DNA of 64,000 nt. It comes from Macrosoma leucophasiata (lineage: Eukaryota; Arthropoda; Insecta; Lepidoptera; Hedylidae). Position 1 is the stretch's first letter. Every line of letters begins with the position of its first letter. Below are positions 9,058 to 19,498 of the stretch, piece by piece. The DNA lies in assembly GCA_036365455.1 (NCBI GenBank), contig JAWQUS010000002.1:5704001-5768000 (forward strand), read 5' to 3'. The notes beneath the pieces were generated by a model. The model saw only the letters and a program-made list of their open reading frames with translations, was not told the DNA's origin and ran no database searches. A program made the translations under genes and the position numbers.

Positions 9058-9270
9058 GTCTTTGGGCATAAAAGTTCTCGAATATCGATCGCGTACTGGA
9101 AGACAAAGCGTAAGCGTAAGGTCGTCGGTGGGGAGGCCCCACACGAGATGGACCAACCACCTTGTGAAGGTTGCTGGCAATCGCTGGATGAGGACGCCCC
9201 AGGACCATTCGATTGTGGCAATCTTTGGGATTTTTGTCCAGCAGTGGAGGCATTTTGGCTGAAATGACGA

Positions 9271-9846
9271 TGATAGTATCATACAAATGCAATGCAATGG
9301 CAACATGGGAAACGAGTAATGACTCGTTTCCCCATTTAACAGGGATTTCTGTGAAGATTTCTTTGAATGGATTATAACCAGATGATTATATTAAGTGTGT
9401 CGCTAAAAGAATCTGGAGCTTAATTCAATCTCGGACGCTTTTCTGCTCGAAAATAGGTTAGTCGAGCTATCAGACAGAAAAATAGGGTATAGCTATCTAG
9501 GCCGTGAACGCGTTTGGGATATTTTTTCCAGTTGTATGTACTCGTATTATAGTTATTAGGTCATTAATCGGGGACGTTTTGGAATTTAGAATCTCTGCAA
9601 TTAAACACTTCAATTGAATAACAATTAAATAATTATTGACTTGGGAATCACACACACTAATTCCATAATATAAATTCATTGGTATCGGATGTGTTTATTA
9701 ATAAAGTTAAGTTTTTTTGGTAATCACTATGACTACATATATTCTCTGTCTGTATGTATGCGCTAATCTCAGAAAGTTGTCAACGGATTTTGTTCCTGCT
9801 TAAAATATTGAAAAGAGGGTTTTCTGAGGAAGGTTTTTATTTATAA
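9271..9846. other. No feature recognised
   Basis: Unassigned AT-rich sequence. Confidence 0.4.
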
Positions 9847-10020
9847 CTAGCTGACCCGGCAAACTTCGTATTGCCTCTGAATGAAATAATGTGTCAAAGG
9901 TTTGATAGATACGGACTATTTGTATGGGAAAATGAAATTGTGTTTTTCACTGTTTCCCTTCAATTTCTTCTTTCTTACCTTTTAAACCTTCGCCTGGACT
10001 TTCAAACACACACATGCCCT
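9847..10020 (-). mobile_element. Helitron-like element, 3' end fragment
   Basis: Begins CTAGCTGACCCGGCAAACTT on the plus strand, the inverted 3' end of the family, followed by GACTATTTGTATGGGAAAAT as in the tandem units at 18170-18829. The 5' terminus was not found. Confidence 0.65.
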
Positions 10021-10169
10021 CGACTTCTGTTGAATTAAAGCTATATTCTCTTGTTTTTAGTTCTTTTTTAGTTCGAATTATTTTTGAAGTCGGTTGTTTT
10101 GGAAAAAGGTTCTATTGTTGTCAGGTGCATGACCAGGTTACTCTGTTCAGTCAGTCAGCTTGCTTTGCT

Positions 10170-10466
10170 TATTACTTTTTTTATGTTATGCAAGTAGCAA
10201 ACAAGTATGCAGTTCGCATTGATGTTAAGTGATGACTGCAGCCTATTGACACCCGCAAAGACCAGAGGTCAAAATGGAGATGCGTTACCACCTCCGAGGC
10301 CTAAGGTGTTATGCCTCTGTGCCGGAAATTACAGGGCCGTACATTAATTACCACCTGACCGGAACACGATAGTGCTCAATACTACCATTTAGCGGCAAGT
10401 ATATTAGGTAATGCGGTGGTGCCTACGCCCGCGAGCTCCGTCACTGGAGTTCTACCACCAGTGAAG
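10170..10466 (-). mobile_element. SINE-like ~290 bp repeat
   Basis: Runs from TTTTTTTATGTTATGCAAGT, through CCGAGGCCTAAGGTGTTATG and CGGAACACGATAGTGCT, to GAGCTCCGTCACTGGAGTTC. Complete length, inverted orientation. Confidence 0.75.
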
Positions 10467-10740
10467 CATCAATAAACAGTCATATTTGTAGGTATCATAA
10501 CAAAAATTGCCAGCCACTTTGGCTCAATTCTTGTTACTCGGCCATTATTTACGCGCGCACTCAGCGGAGCAATGCGGTCGACGCTCCAGACCGTTTTTAT
10601 GCAAATCACGAGTCATTTTTGTCAAAGTAAACGTCTGAAGAGTGGGTTTTTTGGTAGCAATCCCGCTTTTACACACTAATTGCCCCGTTTTTAATGACAG
10701 TTTTAAATATATTTGTGAATTGAGGTATATTACGATGTTT
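10467..10740. repeat. Direct duplication, copy 1 (with octamer motif)
   Basis: Duplicated at 11186-11456. The most conserved part reads GCACTCAGCGGAGCAATGCG, GTCGACGCTCCAGACCG and TTTTTATGCAAATCACGAGT, which contains the POU-type octamer ATGCAAAT. Not coding. Identity unknown. Confidence 0.8.
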
Positions 10741-11185
10741 TTAAAGTATCACTTTTAATTAATGAAAGCGGGAAAGAAGCATGCAGCGCACAGTCCTTGT
10801 ATGTGAATACGGCAGCCTACAAACATTTTCACCTTATTCTAACTATGACACGATAGGGCTACATAGCCCAAAAGAAAAAGCAACTGTAGTGGTAGATATA
10901 TATATTAGGTTTGGTAATGCGGTGGTACTTTTATAGCTCTACCACCGGAATATAACAACCAAACATATTTGTCCTTTAATTGAAAATTTAATCAAAGCCA
11001 TACATTTATACCTAGCTATGAAAAAATAAATAAACTAGTACATTGTAAAAATAATACTTTACTCTTTAATAAACGAGAATATTCTTAGATTTCTTAGTAA
11101 GTAATAACACTTTCAGAAGTTAAGCTGGACCAAATATATTATTATGTATATGTGTATAAAAAACAAATGTGTTAAAAATATAGAC
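10741..11185. other. Diverged SINE-like repeat, otherwise nothing recognised
   Basis: About 10785-10945 shows scrambled blocks of the ~290 bp repeat (AAGAAGCATGCAGCGCACAG, then GGTAATGCGGTGGTAC). The remainder is unassigned. Confidence 0.4.
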
Positions 11186-11456
11186 GATCAATAAACAGTC
11201 GTATTAGTAGGCATCATAAAAAAGATTGCCAGATACTTTGACTCAATTCTTGCTATCTGCTCGGCCATTATTTACGAGCGCACTCAGCGGAGCAATGCGG
11301 TCGACGCTCCAGACCGTTTTTATGCAAATCACGAGTCATATTTGTCAAAGTAAACGTCTAAAAGAGGAGGTTTTTGGTAGCAATCTCGTTTTTTCGCACT
11401 AATTGCCCGGTTTTAATGAAAGTTTTGAATATATCTCCGAAATAAAGTATATTGGC
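11186..11456. repeat. Direct duplication, copy 2 (with octamer motif)
   Basis: Second copy of 10467-10740. The core from GCGCACTCAGCGGAGCAA through ATGCAAATCACGAGTCAT is nearly unchanged, while the flanks are diverged. Confidence 0.8.
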
Positions 11457-11589
11457 CCTGTTGATTAGATTTTAAAATATTACAACTTGATTTATAAAGT
11501 TTGAAGCTACCAATACTGAAACAAAACGATTTTTGCTGCTATTTTTTCATCATCATCTGTTGAGGTTGATGCAATATGGTGCATTTGTA

Positions 11590-11755
11590 TGGGCCCGTAA
11601 TAATTATCAGAGACACATTACAGCTTAAGTTTCAGAGATGGCAACATATCTGTATTTTGAGATCTGGTTTTTGTGTGGATGTCTATAGGCTGCAGATATA
11701 ACTTATCATCTACGTGAACTGCGTGTTTGTTTGCTACTTTCGTCACATAGGTATA
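11590..11755 (+). mobile_element. SINE-like ~290 bp repeat, diverged 3' half
   Basis: Retains GGATGTCTATAGGCTGCAG and a CTACGTGAACTGCGTGTTTG block; the 5' half is unrecognisable. Confidence 0.5.
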
Positions 11756-11904
11756 AAAAATTATAAGAATCTATAGATCTATCTGCGCTCAAGTGTTCTG
11801 TGTGATATTATAAAACGTTTCATTGTCTACTTTCCCAATAACTATATCCGAATATCATTATTCTATTAATTGTCTGATATCCGTGGAGTAATGACTCCTA
11901 GATG

Positions 11905-12187
11905 AAAATCAGCCGTGTCGGGGGATATTAGAGATAATGTAAAATCCTTTATCTCTGGTTCTTTTGGGATTTTTCCAATTTCTGCAAGTTTCCCAGTACC
12001 TTGAAGTTTGGGAATGTGCCCGGAGATGTCAATAGGCTCGCCACCGGTTCGCCGCTCGTTACATGGGCCAAAACGTAACCGGCGAATCGTGGGTGTTTGT
12101 ATGGATGATGAAGTATGATTGAATGCATGCCTTACCTCTGCCTACCCTTCGGGGATTACAGGCGTGAAGTTACGTTTTAAAATCAGC
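11905..12187 (+). mobile_element. tRNA-derived SINE, 5'-truncated, with TSD
   Basis: AAAATCAGC at 11905-11913 is repeated at 12179-12187. The body matches the full SINE at 19179-19483 from the AGAGATAATG block onward (TTTCCCAGTACCTTGAAGTT, GGCCAAAACGTAACCGGCGA, GGGGATTACAGGCGTGAAGT). It lacks the tRNA-like head, consistent with 5' truncation. Confidence 0.8.
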
Positions 12188-12239
12188 GTCAGGTGGGTAG
12201 GTAATATCTGCTTGATATGAATCTGATTTCAGCGCCAAT

Positions 12240-12870
12240 TTGAAGACTTACTTCGTTTTTTCAATTGATTGTATTTTATTTTGGTAATGTATTATTGATG
12301 TTCGCTCTTTATTTACTTTTTGACGAAACATCTTTAAAATCAATTCACGCTGGCTGCACGCACTAATTAGTGTCACGTTCCGCGTGAACAAGCGACAGTG
12401 AGGCACGATCGGCCTGATCATTCGGCTTATGAAGCATGTTTCCCGACTTAAAATGATCATACGTCGATTTTTTTGTGTATCTGGACTATCCAAATAAAGA
12501 GTTTCGTTCTGTCCTTATTTATTTCTATTAAACAAGTGCACCTACATTATTGCGTCGTGTATGGTAATTGAGTAAAATACGGGCAAAAGTTAAATTAAAA
12601 TCATCGTTTAACTAGATAAACGATCTTTAAGAAAGTGATATACCATTACGTCAGTAGAGCTATTAGTTTTATGGTCCATTAAATTCACCACCTACTTAAC
12701 TAGACAATAAACAGGTTTATGTTTCTTGAAATCAACAGTGTCGTTGAAGAGATTCCTTAACGAGACACGGTGAACAAAGTTTGTGAGAGAGTCGCTCGAG
12801 TTACGCCTTACATGCATTTGCTTGAACCGCCTGCCTCGCGTTAAGTTTGAGCAAACATTGTAATTATATG
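12240..12870. repeat. Large inverted duplication, left arm
   Basis: The complement of this stretch matches 25030-25920: AAACATAAACCTGTTTATTG, GGAATCTCTTCAACGACACT, CCGATCGTGCCT and GAACGTGACACT are shared. The arms are diverged, and the right arm has gained a SINE-like insertion at 25397-25690. The minus-strand open frame at 12248-12493 is within the repeat and lacks a recognisable domain. The nature of the unit is unknown. Confidence 0.75.
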
Positions 12871-13087
12871 GTGTCCAGTGTACGAGTAAAATGTTCGGTC
12901 TGTTGGAATTTCTTGATGTTTTGATTTTAACTTATCGTGGACTTCAGAATTCATGAATAAGGATTTTTTTCATGCTTAAGTATGTGACAAGGATTAGAAC
13001 CTGTGATTTGGTCTTGAATACTGAAGGTTTGAGTACCGTCTCTCTTGTGTTATGGGCTTACAAGTTTACAAATTTTTCAGAGATCAT
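12871..13087. other. No feature recognised
   Basis: Spacer upstream of the RTE element. Confidence 0.4.
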
Positions 13088-16000
13088 AGGCAGTAGACCC
13101 CATCGAGACCCAAGCCAACCTCACCTGCACGTGGTGCACCCTGCTACATAACAAACGAGGCTCTGGCGACCTGCCAACACGCACTGGACCAGCGTGGCGG
13201 GTTATGGTCTAAACCCCCCCAAAATGGAAATGCAGACGAGGAAAAGGCCCCAAGTGCCCGGCGGCTCCAGTAGCAAAACCGGCGTAGACGGGCGCTGGTC
13301 GAGCTCTGGAGCCAGGGGTGCTAAGAATCTCCGGGTGAGTCGCTTCCGTCAAACGACTTCGGCATGCACAACGGAAAACCGACGTAGGTTATCACTGGTA
13401 ACATACAATACACGCACGTTAAGGACAGACGAGAAAATTGCTGAGCTGGAAGAAGAATTGAACAAGTTGCACTGGGACATCTTAGGTCTATCTGAAGTCC
13501 GTAGAGAGGGAGAGGACACGATAACCCTGAAGTCTGGCAACTTGTTCTACTACCGGGAGGGCGACCAGCAGTCCCAAGGTGGTGTCGGGTTTATCGTCCA
13601 CAAGTCTCTCGTTAACAACATTGAATGCATCACGAGTGTGTCGAGTAGGGTCGCGTACCTGATACTCAGAATATCCAAGAGATATTCCTTGAAGGTCATC
13701 CAGGTCTACGCACCGACCTCGGCACACCCGGACGACGAGGTGGAAGCTATGTATGAGGACATAAGTAGGGCCATACATACTTCCAAAACGTATTTCACTG
13801 TTGTAATGGGAGACTTCAACGCAAAGCTGGGCAAGGGATGCGATAATGAGCTGAGAGTGGGGCAATTTGGATGTGGGAATCGGAACCCTAGGGGCCAGAG
13901 GCTGGCCAATTTTCTGGAGAAGGAGGAATTTTTTATGATGAACTCCTTTTTCAAGAAGCCGCCTCATAGGAAATGGACCTGGATGAGCCCCGACGGTTCC
14001 ACAAAAAATGAGATAGACTTCATTATGACCAACAAGAAACACATATTCAATGATGTCTCCGTGATTCACAGGGTGAAAACCGGAAGTGATCACCGAATGG
14101 TTAGAGGCACATTGAATTTAAACATCAAGATCGAAAGATCTCGTCTAATGAAGTCTACGCTCCGACCTACTATTTCTCACATACAAAACCCCGAGAGCTT
14201 TCAGCTCGAATTGAAAAATCGCTTTGCTTGCCTGGAGGATTGCATCTCAGTGGACGATATGAATAACAGGTTGGTAGAAACTGTCCAGTCGGTGGGGTAT
14301 AAATACTTTAAAACTCGCCGACGAAATAGACCTCAAAAACTAACCGATCAAACCCTCAACCTTATGGCAGAACGACGCTCAATGACACTGCAGACCTCTG
14401 ATGAAGCTGAAAAATACCGGCAACTTAATAGACAGATCCAACAGTCCTTGCGGCACGATATCAGATCCTTCAACACAAAATGTGTTGAGGAAACGATAGA
14501 GAGAAACAAGGGCTCCAAAGTGTTTGCAAGGGATCTGTCTATTGGACAGAGCCGGCTGATGCAGCTGAAGACAGAGGACGGCAGTTTAGCGTCGACTAAG
14601 CCTGAGGTATTGCGGGAGATCGAGAGGTTCTATGGGCAGTTATATACCTCGGTCGCACAACCTGCCTCTGATTTGGTTAGAGACCCGAGAGCCAAATTAA
14701 CCCGACACTATACCGAAGATATCCCGGACATCAGCCTGTACGAGATTAGGATGGCCCTCAAACAGCTTAAGAACAACAAGGCGCCTGGAGAGGACGGAAT
14801 CACTACAGAGCTTCTGCAAGCGGGTGGATCACCGTTACTGAAAGTCCTTCAGAAGCTCTTTAATTCCGTCCTATTCGAAGGTACTACGCCAGAAGCATGG
14901 AACAGAGGCGTGGTGGTGCTTTTCTTCAAAAAAGGTGATAAAGCCCTATTGAAGAACTATAGACCCATCTCGCTTCTGAGCCATGTCTACAAGCTGTTTT
15001 CGAGGGTGATCACGAACCGTCTCGCTCGCAGGTTTGATGACTTCCAGCCTCCCGAACAAGCCGGTTTCCGAAAAGGCTATAGTACCATAGACCACATACA
15101 CACGCTGCGGCAGGTTATACAGAAGTCCGAGGAGTATAACCGGCCATTATGCTTAGCGTTCGTGGACTATGAGAAAGCCTTTGATTCGGTTGAAACATGG
15201 GCTGTGCTGCAGTCTTTACAGCGTTGCCACATTGACTATCGGTACATCGAAGTGTTGAAGTGTCTGTATAAAAACGCCACCATGTCAGTCCGAGTACAGG
15301 ACCAATGCACGAGGGCGATTCCTTTGCAGAGGGGAGTAAGACAGGGAGATGTCATTTCACCCTTGCTCTTCACCAATGCAATGGAAGACGCCTTCAAGCT
15401 CCTGGAATGGCAAGGACTAGGCATCAATGTCAACGGCGAATACATCACTCACCTTCGGTTTGCCGACGATATTATAGTCATGGCAGAGTCGCTGGAAGAT
15501 CTCAGCACAATGCTCGAAGACCTCAATCGAGTGTCCCAAAGAGTGGGCCTTAAAATGAACATGGATAAGACCAAGGTCATGTTTAACAACCTTGTATCGC
15601 CCACTCCAGTATCCGTTGGGAACTCGATCCTCGAAGTTGTCGACGAATATGTCTATTTAGGACACACCATACAACTAGGCAGGTCGAACTTCGAGAAAGA
15701 GGTCATTCGCCGAATCCAACTCGGCTGGGCAGCGTTCGGGAAGTTAAGGAGCGTTTTCTCGTCAAACATCCCGCAGTCCTTGAAGACGAAAGTCTTTAAC
15801 CAGTGCGTTTTGCCGGTGATGACCTACGGTGCCGAGACGTGGTCTCTCACTATGGGTCTCGTACGAAAGCTCCAAGTCACTCAGCGGTCAATGGAAAGGG
15901 CTATGCTCGGCGTTTCCCTACTGGATCGAATCAGAAATGAGGAGATCCGTAGGCGAACGAAAGTCGCTGACATAGCCAAGCAGATTTCCAAGTTGAAGTG

Positions 16001-16241
16001 GCAATGGGCAGGGCACATAGCTCGGAGAACCGATAGCCGCTGGGGCAGAAAGGTTCTCGAGTGGAGACCACGTATCGGCAAACGCAGCGTGGGACGTCCA
16101 CCTGCAAGATGGACCGACGACCTGATCAAGGCTGCAGGTACCCGCTGGATGCACGTCGCTTCCGATCGGTCGGCATGGAGGTCCTTGGGGGAGGCCTATG
16201 TTCAGCAGTGGACGTCTTATGGCTGATATGATGAGGCAGTA
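13088..16241 (+). mobile_element. RTE-clade non-LTR retrotransposon, full length
   Basis: A single large ORF (13224-16226) with a short 5' leader and an almost absent 3' UTR that ends GGCTGATATGATGA, as is usual for RTE elements (about 3.2 kb, short microsatellite-like tail rather than poly(A)). AGGCAGTA at 13088-13095 recurs at 16234-16241 directly after the tail and is the likely TSD, placing the element at 13096-16233. A 5'-truncated copy with an identical protein lies at 40814-41796 (minus), so the family moved recently. Confidence 0.85.
13224..16226 (+). CDS. RTE endonuclease-reverse transcriptase (intact ORF)
   Basis: 1000 residues from the first in-frame ATG; the frame is also open for 10 codons upstream, from a GTG at 13194. 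Residues ~55-295 form an APE-type endonuclease: TYNTRTLR (Asn62), LSEVRREGE, MGDFNAKLG and the terminal SDH at 288-290. This domain nicks the target DNA. Residues ~500-800 form the reverse transcriptase, with FVDYEKAFDSVE (motif A), GVRQGDVISPLLF (motif B) and FADDIIV (catalytic Asp748-Asp749). The C-terminus has the RTE signature KWQWAGHIARR followed by SVGRPPARWTDDL and ends QQWTSYG. There are no frameshifts or stops, the length is normal for RTE, and all key residues seen are present. It is plausibly functional and could also mobilise the 5S-like SINE, whose 3' end it resembles. Confidence 0.92.
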   Translation: MEMQTRKRPQVPGGSSSKTGVDGRWSSSGARGAKNLRVSRFRQTTSACTTENRRRLSLVTYNTRTLRTDEKIAELEEELNKLHWDILGLSEVRREGEDTITLKSGNLFYYREGDQQSQGGVGFIVHKSLVNNIECITSVSSRVAYLILRISKRYSLKVIQVYAPTSAHPDDEVEAMYEDISRAIHTSKTYFTVVMGDFNAKLGKGCDNELRVGQFGCGNRNPRGQRLANFLEKEEFFMMNSFFKKPPHRKWTWMSPDGSTKNEIDFIMTNKKHIFNDVSVIHRVKTGSDHRMVRGTLNLNIKIERSRLMKSTLRPTISHIQNPESFQLELKNRFACLEDCISVDDMNNRLVETVQSVGYKYFKTRRRNRPQKLTDQTLNLMAERRSMTLQTSDEAEKYRQLNRQIQQSLRHDIRSFNTKCVEETIERNKGSKVFARDLSIGQSRLMQLKTEDGSLASTKPEVLREIERFYGQLYTSVAQPASDLVRDPRAKLTRHYTEDIPDISLYEIRMALKQLKNNKAPGEDGITTELLQAGGSPLLKVLQKLFNSVLFEGTTPEAWNRGVVVLFFKKGDKALLKNYRPISLLSHVYKLFSRVITNRLARRFDDFQPPEQAGFRKGYSTIDHIHTLRQVIQKSEEYNRPLCLAFVDYEKAFDSVETWAVLQSLQRCHIDYRYIEVLKCLYKNATMSVRVQDQCTRAIPLQRGVRQGDVISPLLFTNAMEDAFKLLEWQGLGINVNGEYITHLRFADDIIVMAESLEDLSTMLEDLNRVSQRVGLKMNMDKTKVMFNNLVSPTPVSVGNSILEVVDEYVYLGHTIQLGRSNFEKEVIRRIQLGWAAFGKLRSVFSSNIPQSLKTKVFNQCVLPVMTYGAETWSLTMGLVRKLQVTQRSMERAMLGVSLLDRIRNEEIRRRTKVADIAKQISKLKWQWAGHIARRTDSRWGRKVLEWRPRIGKRSVGRPPARWTDDLIKAAGTRWMHVASDRSAWRSLGEAYVQQWTSYG

Positions 16242-16261
16242 TTTAGGTGACTAAATAGAGC

Positions 16262-16510
16262 AACACGGGCCACAGGCCGCGGCGGACCAGATGGGAGTAG
16301 CCATAGCGTTTGTTACCGATGCAAATGCACACACACACACACACACACACACATAACACAAATCGTCTATTACTACGAGACTCACACTTTAACTTTAACA
16401 AAATCCATAAACAATTTCACGCACATATTTGAACATCTCGGCGACCGGTATAGGTACACTTGTCCTTGTACTTTGTGAGAGGGGAAAGCCTGCATATGCC
16501 CCCATGTTGC
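16262..16510 (-). mobile_element. Partial copy of the inverted-end element seen at 1655-2320
   Basis: Shares CCGCGGCGGACC...GGGAGTAGCCA, GTTACCGATGCAAA, a CA-dinucleotide stretch, TTTCACGCACA and AAGCCTGCATATG with the complement of 1655-2320. It has no SINE insertion, so it approximates the empty state of that element. Confidence 0.55.
16328..16353. repeat. (CA)n microsatellite
   Basis: An uninterrupted CA run of about 13 units inside the partial TIR element. Confidence 0.95.
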
Positions 16511-16902
16511 TTACTAGGATGCTTTAGAACCACCCTGGTGCTAATTTGGTGACATGGGTAACTCAGGTACACTCTTACTCATTTAGTTTCAATGTGGCTC
16601 ATTCAAGAACTAGGTCTGTAGCTTAATCTACAGCGACTTAATTATATTATTCTGAAGCTTTCAATTCTGTGGTGCACCTGACGCCTTTAATTATTAAATT
16701 TTTGCTCAGATAAATAAAGCTAGTCTATTTTCTTCGGATCCGAGTAAACGTTGTAAAATTATACAGTGCACATCTACCCAAACTTCGTGAAAACTTTCTT
16801 GAAGTCTTGATTAAAATCTTTCGTGGGCATTAATCTTCGTCAGTAAAGAAGGTTTTGTGTCAAAAGAATAAACTAAGAATCTTGGGTTGATTTAATAATA
16901 AT
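16511..16902. other. No feature recognised
   Basis: Unassigned sequence. Confidence 0.4.
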
Positions 16903-17000
16903 AATGGCAACCTTTGATACCCACTGTTAGGCAAGAGTCTCTCCCCTTTTTGAGGGGAGGCCTGGGGCTTTCTTGACCACGCTGCTCCAATGCCGGTTGA
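16903..17000 (-). mobile_element. 5S-like SINE, 3' end only
   Basis: AATAATAATGGCAACC followed by CTGTTAGGCAAGAGTCTCTC and GACCACGCTGCTCCAATGCC is the inverted tail of the SINE at 1792-2150. Confidence 0.7.
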
Positions 17001-17214
17001 TTTAAAACCTTCATATTCGAATTCACATCGAGCCTGTCACAATCTTTAAGATAAAAGGTGCATGCGACGTGTACTTTATAACAACAACCTTATATCCAGT
17101 AAACAAAGCCATTGCAGTTATAAGGTACACGTGTTTTCTCCGCAAAAATATAGCAATAAAATTTTAACCGCAGCAATTTCTCGGTACATATTGAACGGAC
17201 TCATTTCTTTCCGG

Positions 17215-17470
17215 ACGCGGCAAACAAGCATGCAGTTCACATTGATGTTAAGTGATGACTGTAGCTTATACATATACATCCACAGAAAGATCACAGGTCA
17301 AAATGCAGATGCGTTGCCACCCCTGAAACCTTAAATGTCTCTGTGATAGTTATTACCAGGGCATACCGGAACACGATAGTGCTGAACACTACCATTTGTC
17401 GGCAGATAAATTAGGTAATGCGGTGGTGCCTACGCCCTCGAGCACTGGAACTTGTGACCACCACCAGTGA
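17215..17470 (-). mobile_element. SINE-like ~290 bp repeat
   Basis: CAAACAAGCATGCAGTTCAC at the left, CGGAACACGATAGTGCTGAA in the middle and a CACCACCAGTGAAACTCC end. Diverged in the centre. Confidence 0.7.
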
Positions 17471-17489
17471 AACTCCAAAAACCGTATTA

Positions 17490-17547
17490 TTATAGTAAAT
17501 ATTTAAAAAGCCTCCGATGACGGTACGCTGTTTGCTGGGTCAGCTAG
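17490..17547 (+). mobile_element. Helitron-like 3' end
   Basis: ACGCTGTTTGCTGGGTCAGCTAG followed by T is a variant of the family 3' terminus. Only the end is recognisable. Confidence 0.5.
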
Positions 17548-18169
17548 TATTTAAATAAATGAGCTGGCTGCTAACTACACACCCAAAAGTTCAAAGGTCA
17601 TTCCAGAAAATTGCAAGTCTATAAAAGGGAAAGGACCCATTGCACCTGAGTCCCTAATCTAGTTGAGGAAATAAAAGGAAAATAGTGGAACCCAAGCTAA
17701 GAAATGAAATTACTCCAAACGTTGATTCTGAAAATAAGGATGCTTATGAAAAGCGCAATCACGATGAAATATGATTTTAAATTCGGAAAACTAAGCTCAA
17801 TTAGCTTTCAATATTCCATATGCATTTACCGAGCTTTCCTCTAATATACTCGGCGCTCCCATTCTATTATTGCAAAGTAGGTTATAAAATAATGAAGCCG
17901 TTTACCAAGAAACGTTTTCAGGGAATAGCCTAGACGTGAAAACTTTACGCAGTACCATTATACGTTACGACTTATTGTGCAAAATATTTGTACTGCCTTC
18001 ACTGTTTTCATAGCGTTTACTTGGATGGCGTGTCCTTGAAATCTGGGTTAGAAAAATTCAACGTGGCAGCGTCATGTGTCATTACTGTGTAGTCGTAATA
18101 AAATATAATTTTAGTCTGTCTTATTGCGAGTGGAGGTCGTTTTATGGTTCCTTATAACGCAAAAAAGAG
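17548..18169. other. No feature recognised
   Basis: AT-rich spacer, no motif. Confidence 0.4.
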
Positions 18170-18829
18170 TTTGAGCTGAGGGAAGGTTTAAAAGGTCAGA
18201 AAATATGAAGAAATTGAAGGGAAACAGTAAAAATTTTTTTTCCCATACAAATAGTCCGTATATGTCAACCTTTGACACATTATTTCATTCTGAGGCAATA
18301 CGAAGTTTGCCGGGTCAGCTAGTTTATCTATATATATGCTGTTCGTTAGTCTTGCTAAAACTCGAGAACGGCTTTACCGATTTGGGTAATTTTGGTTTTG
18401 AATGATTTTTTGAAGTCCAGGGAAAGTTTAAAAGGTAAGAAAATATGAAAAAATTGAAGGGAAACAGTAAAAACCATAATTTTATTTTCCCATACAAATA
18501 GTCCGTATCTATCAAAACCATGACACATTATTTCACTCTGAGGCAATATGAAGTTTGCCGGGTCAGCTAGTTTATCTATATAAATAAAAATTAATTGCTG
18601 TTCGTTAGTCCCGTTAAAACTCGAAAACGGCTCGACCGATGTGTCTTATTTTGGTGTTGGATGATTTTTGGAAGTCCAGGGAAGGTTTAAAAGGTAAGAA
18701 AATATGAAGAAATTGAAGGGAAACAGTAAAAACCATAATTTTATTTTCCCATACAAATAGTCCGTATCTATCAAAACCTTGACACATTATTTCACTCTGA
18801 GGCAGTACGAAGTTTGCCGGGACCGCTAG
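18170..18829 (+). mobile_element. Three tandem Helitron-like units
   Basis: Head-to-tail units end with CTAG at 18322, 18570 and 18829. Units 2 (18327-18570) and 3 (18575-18829) each start TCTATATA, and TTTA separates one CTAG from the next TC. All share TGCTGTTCGTTAGTC, GAAGTCCAGGGAA, AGAAATTGAAGGGAAACAG and CGAAGTTTGCCGGG. The first unit is 5'-truncated. No coding capacity. Confidence 0.8.
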
Positions 18830-19163
18830 TTAAGTACTATAAAGTATATTTATAAAGCATACATTTGACTTACATGATGTATTTACTCTATTGGTTATAT
18901 AGAATTTATGAACTCCAAGTTCATTTCAAAAGGATTAATGTATCCTTTTATTAAGGATCAAAAGACTCGTGGAAACATAGTTAAGGTCAGCAATCAAATA
19001 AAATTAGGTACCTACTTGTTTTAAGAGGACGAGTTCCGTTCCTTATCTAGAGTTTTATTCTTCTTGCTACTCGTATAAATAAGACATTAGTACTTTAATC
19101 CGTTTGATAATGTGATAGTAAAAGTCCAGTCGTTCTCGCAGTCTTAATATACAATTTATGTAT
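18830..19163. other. No feature recognised
   Basis: Unassigned AT-rich sequence. Confidence 0.4.
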
Positions 19164-19498
19164 TTTTAAATAACTAACAACTCCCTCGGTAGCCTAGTGG
19201 TAGCAGGCCACTACTACTACGCTGAGGTCCTGGGTTCGATACCCGGGTAGAGGGTTATCAAAGATAATGGTGTAAAGTCCTTTATCTCTGGTTTTATTGG
19301 GATTTTTAAATTTTTTGGAAATTTCCCAGTACCTCGAAGTTTGGTTGCCGGAGATGTCAACTGGCTCGCCACCTGTTACATGGGCCAAAACGTAACCGGC
19401 GAATCGTGGGTGTTTGCATGTATGCTTGAATGCATGCATTTACCTCTGCCTACCTCTTCGGGGATTACAGGCGTGAAGTTACGTTTTAAATAACTAAC
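19164..19498 (+). mobile_element. tRNA-derived SINE, full length, 15-bp TSD
   Basis: TTTTAAATAACTAAC at 19164-19178 recurs at 19484-19498. The body (19179-19483) starts with a tRNA-like head: TAGCCTAGTGG (box A, exact to the TRGCNNAGYNGG consensus) at 19190-19200 and GGTTCGATACC (box B) about 30 bp further on, inside a recognisable T-arm (CCTGGGTTCGATACCCGGG). The 3' end TCTGCCTACC...GGGGATTACAGGCGTGAAG resembles the 3' end of the LINE at 61433-62154. Other copies: 11914-12178 and 55047-55365 (inverted). Confidence 0.88.

Larger units (their letters stand above)
7660..9270 (+). pseudogene. RTE 3' fragment split by a LINE insertion
   Basis: Left part 7660-7743 (GATCCGCATCCGCAGAATCA, then ATAGCCCACCAA) and right part 8989-9270 (GAAACTCAAGTGGC, then AGATGGACCAACCACCTTGT and GTCCAGCAGTGGAGGCATTT with a GATGAT-like tail) together align with the C-terminal end of the RTE ORF at 13224-16226. 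The R1-type LINE at 7744-8976 interrupts it with a duplicated AGCCCACCAAAT. A hairpin at 9008-9057 further disrupts it. Confidence 0.75.

Noticed and set aside
12248..12493. 81-residue minus-strand ORF
   Set aside because: Lies in a duplicated arm whose partner copy does not preserve the frame.
13349..16154. Minus-strand and alternative-frame ORFs across the RTE element
   Set aside because: Shadows of the real 1000-residue ORF; the same shadows appear in the second RTE copy.
19179..19260. Free-standing tRNA gene
   Set aside because: Box A and box B are present, but the sequence continues into a 300-bp SINE body with TSDs, and the acceptor stem does not close.
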